DNA of 64,000 nt, taken from contig NZ_CP108494.1 in the NCBI RefSeq assembly GCF_041435435.1, positions 7,722,501-7,786,500 on the forward strand, in the 5' to 3' direction. A program made the position numbers and the translations under genes. Of this stretch, positions 59,406 to 64,000 are shown piece after piece. The notes under the pieces are model-generated. The model ran no database searches. It was given only the letters and a program-made list of their open reading frames with translations, and was not told the origin of the DNA. Source of the DNA: Streptomyces sp. NBC_01241. GTDB lineage: Bacteria; Actinomycetota; Actinomycetes; Streptomycetales; Streptomycetaceae. The number at the start of each line of letters is the position of its first letter. The stretch's first letter is position 1.

Positions 59406-59815
59406 CGGCGCGGACGGTCGATCCGGCGCCACTGACCGGTGGCTGGGTCAACTTCGACACCACCGCCACGGGTATCCACCTGGTCGATGCCGCGGTCGAC
59501 GGCAGCCGGCTCCTGCTGCGGATCACCGAGCGCGGCGATCCGGACCCGTCACAAGAGGCGCTCGTACCGACCGCAACGCCCGTCACCGGCGCCACCCTGC
59601 CCGCCGTCCCGCTGGCCGATGACATGGACGCCCCCGAGGCCGTTGCCTTCCTCGCCGAAGGTCCGCTCGGCTCCCGCCAGGTCATCCTCTGCGGCTACCT
59701 CAACCGCGGCCTGCTGACCATCGATGTCCACACCGTCCATACCGTCGATCCGCAGATACCGAACGTGATGTACCGCGCCCACTTCTACCGTTCGGAAGGG
59801 GCCGTCCTCCTATGA
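59402..59815 (+). CDS. Small beta-rich protein, copy B
   Basis: 137 residues; ATG 59402 overlaps the copy A stop. PLTGGWVNFDTTATGIHLVD aligns with the start of copy A, and VILCGYLNRGLLTIDVHTVH aligns with its late strand pair, so the two derive from a common ancestor. The C-terminus (YRAHFYRSEG) matches the ARSFFHRAEG of copy A. A binding role for a small hydrophobic molecule is possible. It overlaps the acyl-CoA dehydrogenase gene as ATGA. Confidence 0.62.
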   Translation: MTARTVDPAPLTGGWVNFDTTATGIHLVDAAVDGSRLLLRITERGDPDPSQEALVPTATPVTGATLPAVPLADDMDAPEAVAFLAEGPLGSRQVILCGYLNRGLLTIDVHTVHTVDPQIPNVMYRAHFYRSEGAVLL

Positions 59816-61032
59816 CCGACGACCTGGGCCACGGTCCGGCCCGCGATCCGGTGGCCGGGGGCGACCGAACCGTTCTCGACGCCTTGGCGAAGCTGGCCGC
59901 GGACAACTTCGCCCCCCGCGCCGAGGAATACGACCGCAGGGCCGCGTTCCCCGCCGAGGACTTCGACGATCTGTTCTCCGGCGGGTTCCTGGCCGCCCCT
60001 GTGCCGCGGGAGCACGGCGGCCTGGGCTACGGCCCCCAGCAGCGCAACACCCTGCCCCTGTGGGAGATGACCACCACGCTGGCCAAGGCCGATCTGTCAC
60101 TGGCCCGCTGCTGGGAGGGGCACGCCAACGCACTCGTCCTCATCGACGCCCTGGCCAGGCCTGAGCAGAAGCGACACTGGTTCACCGGCGTGGTCGAACA
60201 CGGAGAGAAATGGGCCGCCTGGAGCGGCGAACCCCAGACCCCCAAGCCGGGCGAGAGCGGTCGCTTCGGCACCATGCTGACACCCGTCCGCAGCGGCTGG
60301 ACCCTCCGCGGAAGCAAGGCGTTCGCCACCAGCGCCACCGGAGCCCAGTGGGCGATCCTGCTCGTCGATCCGGCCGGCCCCGGCGGAGCCCGGCACAGCC
60401 GAGAGGCCCACGGAAAACTCCTGCTGCTCGCCTGCGACCTGTCCGACCCGACTGTGACTGTGGACAGTTCGTGGTGGGACCCGATCGGCATGCGCGCGAC
60501 GGTCAGCCATGTGGTGCGGTTCCACGACACCTTCGTGCCGCGCGAGCATCTCATCGGCCGCCCCGGCGGCTACTTCGAAGGGCACTGGCAGACCGCTTTC
60601 ATCCCGCACTACGCTGCCAGCTTCCTCGGCGGCGCTCTGGCCGCGAACGAATACGGGCTCGGGTATCTGATGCGGCAGGGCAAGGGCGATGATCCCTTTG
60701 TGCAGCAGCGGGTGGGCAGCATGGCGGTCAACATCGACACCGCCCGCCTCTGGTTGCGCTACGTCGCCGGTCTGTGGGACGAAGGCAGGGTCGAGGAGGC
60801 GCGGATCGCCGGCAGCAGGGCCTGGCATGTGATCGAGCATGTGGCGGAAGAGACAGTGCACCACGTCATCCGCGCGTGCGGTGCCCGCAGCCTGATCCGC
60901 CCGAGCCCCGTGGAGCGGATCCTGCGCGACCTGACCTTCTACGAGCTCCATGACAACGACGACCACGTCCTGGCGACCATCGGGCGGGCCGTACTCGGCG
61001 AGCAGCACGACCCGTCGTTCCACAGACCATGA
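59812..61032 (+). CDS. Acyl-CoA dehydrogenase family flavoprotein
   Basis: 406 residues from ATG 59812. N-terminal helices (AADNFAPRAEEYDRRAAFP, VPREHGGLGYG), a middle beta domain (GSKAFATSATGAQWAILLVD) and a C-terminal helical domain match the acyl-CoA dehydrogenase fold. The usual catalytic glutamate is not evident by eye, which fits the branch whose members act as hydroxylases or on carrier-bound substrates. It is the last gene of the overlapping set. Confidence 0.85.
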   Translation: MTDDLGHGPARDPVAGGDRTVLDALAKLAADNFAPRAEEYDRRAAFPAEDFDDLFSGGFLAAPVPREHGGLGYGPQQRNTLPLWEMTTTLAKADLSLARCWEGHANALVLIDALARPEQKRHWFTGVVEHGEKWAAWSGEPQTPKPGESGRFGTMLTPVRSGWTLRGSKAFATSATGAQWAILLVDPAGPGGARHSREAHGKLLLLACDLSDPTVTVDSSWWDPIGMRATVSHVVRFHDTFVPREHLIGRPGGYFEGHWQTAFIPHYAASFLGGALAANEYGLGYLMRQGKGDDPFVQQRVGSMAVNIDTARLWLRYVAGLWDEGRVEEARIAGSRAWHVIEHVAEETVHHVIRACGARSLIRPSPVERILRDLTFYELHDNDDHVLATIGRAVLGEQHDPSFHRP

Positions 61033-61736
61033 CTCCGAACCCTCGAGCCAGGTAAGGGAACACGTCGTCGCGGGGTATCCATCGGCGACGATGCACGGAC
61101 ATGCGAGACCAGCGACCTACGAGTGCTTGGGCGCGCAGCCGTCGCGGCTGAGGCCGGGTCGGCGTGCGGGGCACGTATGGCTCCCGACGGCCTGCGCGCA
61201 GGTCACCAGGCTGCGGGCGACGAGCATGGCCGCGTCGGCAGGGGCGTCCGGCGGCGCACCCAAGGGTGACCGATCGTCCGCGCCGGGGGCCCGCTTCGAA
61301 CGCGGCTGCTTCCCCACCCCTCCTTCAGCTGGGTCGGCATGTCGCTCTCATCGGCCGTCCGGCCCAACCGCTCTCCTTGAATTGCGTGCCTGCTGGCGCG
61401 CCGACTGGACCCGGCAGGGAATCTTCGGACGTACTGGCGAGATCGGCCCGCAATTCCTGGAGAACCTGTTGAGAAACCCTCGCCTCGCGACCGCCTGGGT
61501 CGCCGTTGACGCCATGCGTGCCATGGTGCACAACGGTTGCTCCGGCGGCAGAAGGACGACGATCGCCGTGAGCCCGCAGCCCGCACCGGCGGCGGTCGCA
61601 TCCGCCCGCACCGAACCTCACTTTGTCTCCGGGCCGTCGGCCCGAACCGCCCGCACTCCCAGCGCCGCGCTCGGCACCACGTGGTATGCCGTCCAGCTCC
61701 AGGGCGGCAAAATCGAGAGCGGGGGCGGCTGATCAC
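61033..61736. other. Region with no confident gene
   Basis: Open frames here are shadows or lack family features. Plus-strand 61380-61560 (GEIGPQFLENLLRNPRLATA) could be a small remnant of unknown origin. No RNA gene or repeat was noticed. Confidence 0.45.
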
Positions 61737-62303
61737 GTGGACGGCCTCGCTCCCCCTGCCAACCACCGACGGCTCCACGGCGTCCTGTGGATGCTCCTGC
61801 CCGTGGCGGTCACGGTCGGCCTCTACTGGTACGGCCGGGTACACACCCCCGCCTACGAGAACAGCCTCTTCGGGCAGCGCGGCGACGACGCCAGACTACT
61901 CAAAGCCCAACTCGGCTCCGCACTGCTGGGTCTGGCGCTGATTCAGCTACTTCTCGCCCTCTGGATGTACGGCCGCCTGCCCGCACTGCGAACCGCACCG
62001 CACCGGGTCAACACGACGCACCGCCTCATCGGTCTGACCGCCTTCCTCCTCTCCCTCCCCATCGCTCAGCACTGCATCACCGCCTACGGCGTCCAGCTGA
62101 CCGACACCCGCCTGGCGCTGCACTCGCTCACCGGCTGCTTCCTCTACGGGGCCTTCGTCGCCAAGGTCATCGTGGTCCGCCACCGCCACTGGCCCGGCTG
62201 GGCACTCCCACTGGCTGGAGGCACCCTCGTCACCGCGATCGCCCTGATCTGGTACGCCGCCGCCTTCTGGTACCTGAACGGCTTCCAGGCCCCCGGCCTG
62301 TGA
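61737..62303 (+). CDS. DUF6529-family membrane protein
   Basis: 188 residues from GTG 61737 with GAGAGCGGGGGCGG ahead. Five membrane helices (VLWMLLPVAVTVGLYWYG, LGSALLGLALIQLLLALWM, LIGLTAFLLSLPIAQHC, LALHSLTGCFLYGAFVAKV, WALPLAGGTLVTAIALIWY) with histidines in HRLIG, AQHC and LHSLTG, which could bind heme in the manner of cytochrome b561 proteins. Such genes often sit near cupredoxins and molybdoenzymes in Streptomyces, as here. Confidence 0.75.
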   Translation: MDGLAPPANHRRLHGVLWMLLPVAVTVGLYWYGRVHTPAYENSLFGQRGDDARLLKAQLGSALLGLALIQLLLALWMYGRLPALRTAPHRVNTTHRLIGLTAFLLSLPIAQHCITAYGVQLTDTRLALHSLTGCFLYGAFVAKVIVVRHRHWPGWALPLAGGTLVTAIALIWYAAAFWYLNGFQAPGL

Positions 62304-63115
62304 GCAGAGCGCGAGACGCCCGACGGCCAATGGCGGCCCCGGCCGGACCGACAACACCGCGGTGAGCGACACCCTGCACCTGGGCGGTGCCTCCCGGTTC
62401 GGGCGAGGTCAGGCAGGGCTGGGGACATGAAGTCAGCCCTGCCCGTTGTGCAACGGCGGCTTCGGCTTCCATCCGCTGCTGTGTTTCCGATCGCATTGCG
62501 GTGTTGGGCGACGCCCTCGCGCAGATCCCCGACGCTCACCGGCATGGCACCGCAATCCTGGCCCGCGCCGACAGCGCCGGATCCGCGAAAGCCTTCCTGG
62601 CCCACATCCGAACCTTGCGCGAGGCTTCGCCGCCTACGCCACCTCCCGCGGCCACGCCCGGGTCGGCCCCGAGCTCTACCTGCCCAGGTCTTGGACCGAC
62701 GACCGCGAACGCTGTCGGGCCGCCCGTGTCCCCGACGACCGCACCTTCGCCACCAAAAGCGAACTGGTGCAGGCCGTGATCCTGCGGGCCCTCGCCTCAT
62801 CCCTGCCGCGGCGTAGCGCTCGTAGTCCCAGCCCTTCTTGGCGAGGCGGCGAGGCGAGCCTGAGCCATGGTGCCGTCGCGCCAGGGACATGGGAAAGCGG
62901 CCGCAACGGGGATGTCAGAGGCCCGACCACGCCAAGGGCCCGTGGTGACCTGCGCGAATTCCCGGGCGTCAGCTTGGTGAGGGCAACCAATGTCGAATAG
63001 CTGGTGCACCCGTAGACGCAACCTCTGGTGCACGAGATGGTGCCACCATTCGGGTAGCGGTGAGGTGTCCAGCGGTCTGTGTCAATCGCTGAATCGTTCG
63101 AGCGAGGTGTCCGGG
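62304..63115. pseudogene. Transposase remnants (IS1380-like and IS701-like)
   Basis: About 62445-62630 encodes, with a frameshift, GFGFHPLLCF and then LGDALAQIPDAHRHGTAILA and RADSAGSAKAFLAHIRTL, pieces of an IS1380 transposase. About 62632-62830 encodes SRGHARVGPELYLPRSWTDD and RERCRAARVPDDRTFATKSE, pieces of an IS701 transposase. No terminal repeats or intact frame remain. 62840-63115 holds no gene I can identify. Confidence 0.7.
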
Positions 63116-64000
63116 TCAGGGACGGCATGTGACGTGCACGCGAGCCGCGGCGTTGTTGGCGTACCCCCTGGGGTTCCAGACGGTCGCCGGGGACTCAGGC
63201 TGCACAGCCGCCGTGGAGTCCCAGGCACGGGCGATGAGCTCGGCCTCGCCCGGGGGCAGCGTAAGCGTGGCGCGCCAGTGCTGCCACGTCCAGGGGTTCT
63301 CCGGCGGGTCCAGGTCGGCGTGGGCCCAGGTGACGCCGTCGTCGGCGGAGACATCCACGCGTTCCACGGTTCTGTCGTCCCCGGCGAAGGCGAAGCCGGC
63401 GACCTCGGTCGGCCCGGACGGCAGCTGGGCGTTCTTGCCGGGCTGCAGGATGGCACAGTGGATGGCGATCGGGCCGAGGGTGATGCCGTCTGCCTGCCTG
63501 GCCTGGTGAGGGTCGGCTTCGGCGGGCAGGATGCTGTATTCGATCTGGAAGTAGTTGTCGGACGGCTCGGCCTGAGCGGTAATGCGCTTGAGCCACTTGA
63601 CGCTGCGGGCGCCGATCCACCCGGGGACGACCACGCGCAGCGGCGCGCCGTGCGCGGTGGGCAGTGCCTGATCGTTCATGGCCCAGGCCAGCAACACCTC
63701 GCTGGAGGTTGCCTTCGCCACCGGTATCGAGCCGCCGAAGGGCTGCGGTGGCTCGGCCTGCTGTGACACGTCGGCACCGGTGAAGGCGATGTGCGCCGCC
63801 TCCGGCTGCACTCCGGCCTCGGCCAGCACATCCGCGAGGCTTGCCCCGCTCCAGCACGCGGTGGAGATGGCTCCGGGGCCCCAGGAGACCTGGCCGGGTA
63901 TCTCGCGGACCTCGATGAGGTCCGCGCGGCGGTTGCCCGCGCACTGCAGTGTTGCCACCACGCTCCGCTCGGGGAAGCGGCGCCGCAGTTCGTCCATCGA
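63116..64000 (-). CDS. Sulfite-oxidase-type molybdoenzyme, C-terminal part (5' end outside window)
   Basis: About 294 residues are visible; the N-terminus lies beyond base 64000. The molybdenum-ligand cysteine is in ATLQCAGNRR, the pterin-binding domain continues through GAPLRVVVPGWIGARSVKWL, and the C-terminal Ig-like dimerisation domain (about 120 residues, ending ANNAAARVHVTCRP) is complete. Enzymes of this family oxidise sulfite or reduce methionine sulfoxide and similar compounds. It is near DUF6529 and cupredoxin genes, possible electron carriers. Confidence 0.88.
   Translation of the reverse strand, partial: SMDELRRRFPERSVVATLQCAGNRRADLIEVREIPGQVSWGPGAISTACWSGASLADVLAEAGVQPEAAHIAFTGADVSQQAEPPQPFGGSIPVAKATSSEVLLAWAMNDQALPTAHGAPLRVVVPGWIGARSVKWLKRITAQAEPSDNYFQIEYSILPAEADPHQARQADGITLGPIAIHCAILQPGKNAQLPSGPTEVAGFAFAGDDRTVERVDVSADDGVTWAHADLDPPENPWTWQHWRATLTLPPGEAELIARAWDSTAAVQPESPATVWNPRGYANNAAARVHVTCRP

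Noticed and set aside
60950..61732. 260-codon frame after the acyl-CoA dehydrogenase gene
   Set aside because: It begins inside the dehydrogenase gene and has a composition typical of shadow frames; only a short stretch near 61400-61500 looks protein-like.

Overview
The window is high-GC DNA with GTG/ATG starts, four-base ATGA/GTGA gene overlaps and family content typical of Streptomyces or a close relative. A chromosomal arm or other accessory position for the right half is inferred from its decay and mobile elements.

1-37.5 kb is orderly. 1-4.9 kb is an operon that appears to make a nucleotide-activated polyol phosphate, build a phospholipid or glycopolymer and export it (nucleotidyltransferase, glycerol-1-phosphate-dehydrogenase-like enzyme, CDP-alcohol phosphotransferase, glycosyltransferase, ABC-2 permease and ATPase). 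5.1-18.1 kb is the complete hopanoid operon (hpnC, hpnD, hpnE, prenyl synthase, shc, hpnG, hpnH, ispG, dxs, hpnO): it supplies its own isoprenoid precursors, makes squalene, cyclises it, adds adenosine, removes adenine and aminates the side chain. Next come an XRE-cupin regulator with a DUF6126 peptide, a tyrosine phosphatase, an alpha-galactosidase, a LysM/M23 wall hydrolase behind a c-di-AMP riboswitch, and an SGNH hydrolase. 24.7-30.9 kb is the uncharacterised STM4011-STM4015 cluster (two radical SAM enzymes, a sulfatase-like protein, an ATP-grasp-like protein, two repeat proteins). 31-37.5 kb holds DUF6745, TetR, an amino-acid dehydrogenase, a CMD-family protein, an F420-type oxidoreductase and an MBL-fold hydrolase.

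37.5-55 kb is accessory DNA. It has gene remnants (ferredoxin reductase, HATPase frame-shifted by a 14-bp repeat, a response regulator with halves on opposite strands), an ECF sigma/anti-sigma pair, and two related cupredoxin loci. Between those loci a P-loop NTPase gene is split by an IS200/IS605 element carrying tnpA and tnpB; an IS1182-type element sits in that element's left-end hairpin, and a group II intron sits in the IS1182 transposase gene. Removing each layer restores the frame or site beneath it. The split NTPase heads an operon with an HExxH metalloprotease-like protein and an ABC exporter.

55.5-61.0 kb is a tightly overlapping six-gene cluster I cannot match to a known system: an EamA-like transporter fused to a low-molecular-weight tyrosine phosphatase, an unknown protein, an AroD-AroE-like fusion lacking the usual Schiff-base lysine, two similar small proteins and an acyl-CoA dehydrogenase. 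An AT-rich leader precedes it. The window ends with a DUF6529 membrane protein, transposase debris and the 3' part of a sulfite-oxidase-type molybdoenzyme gene.
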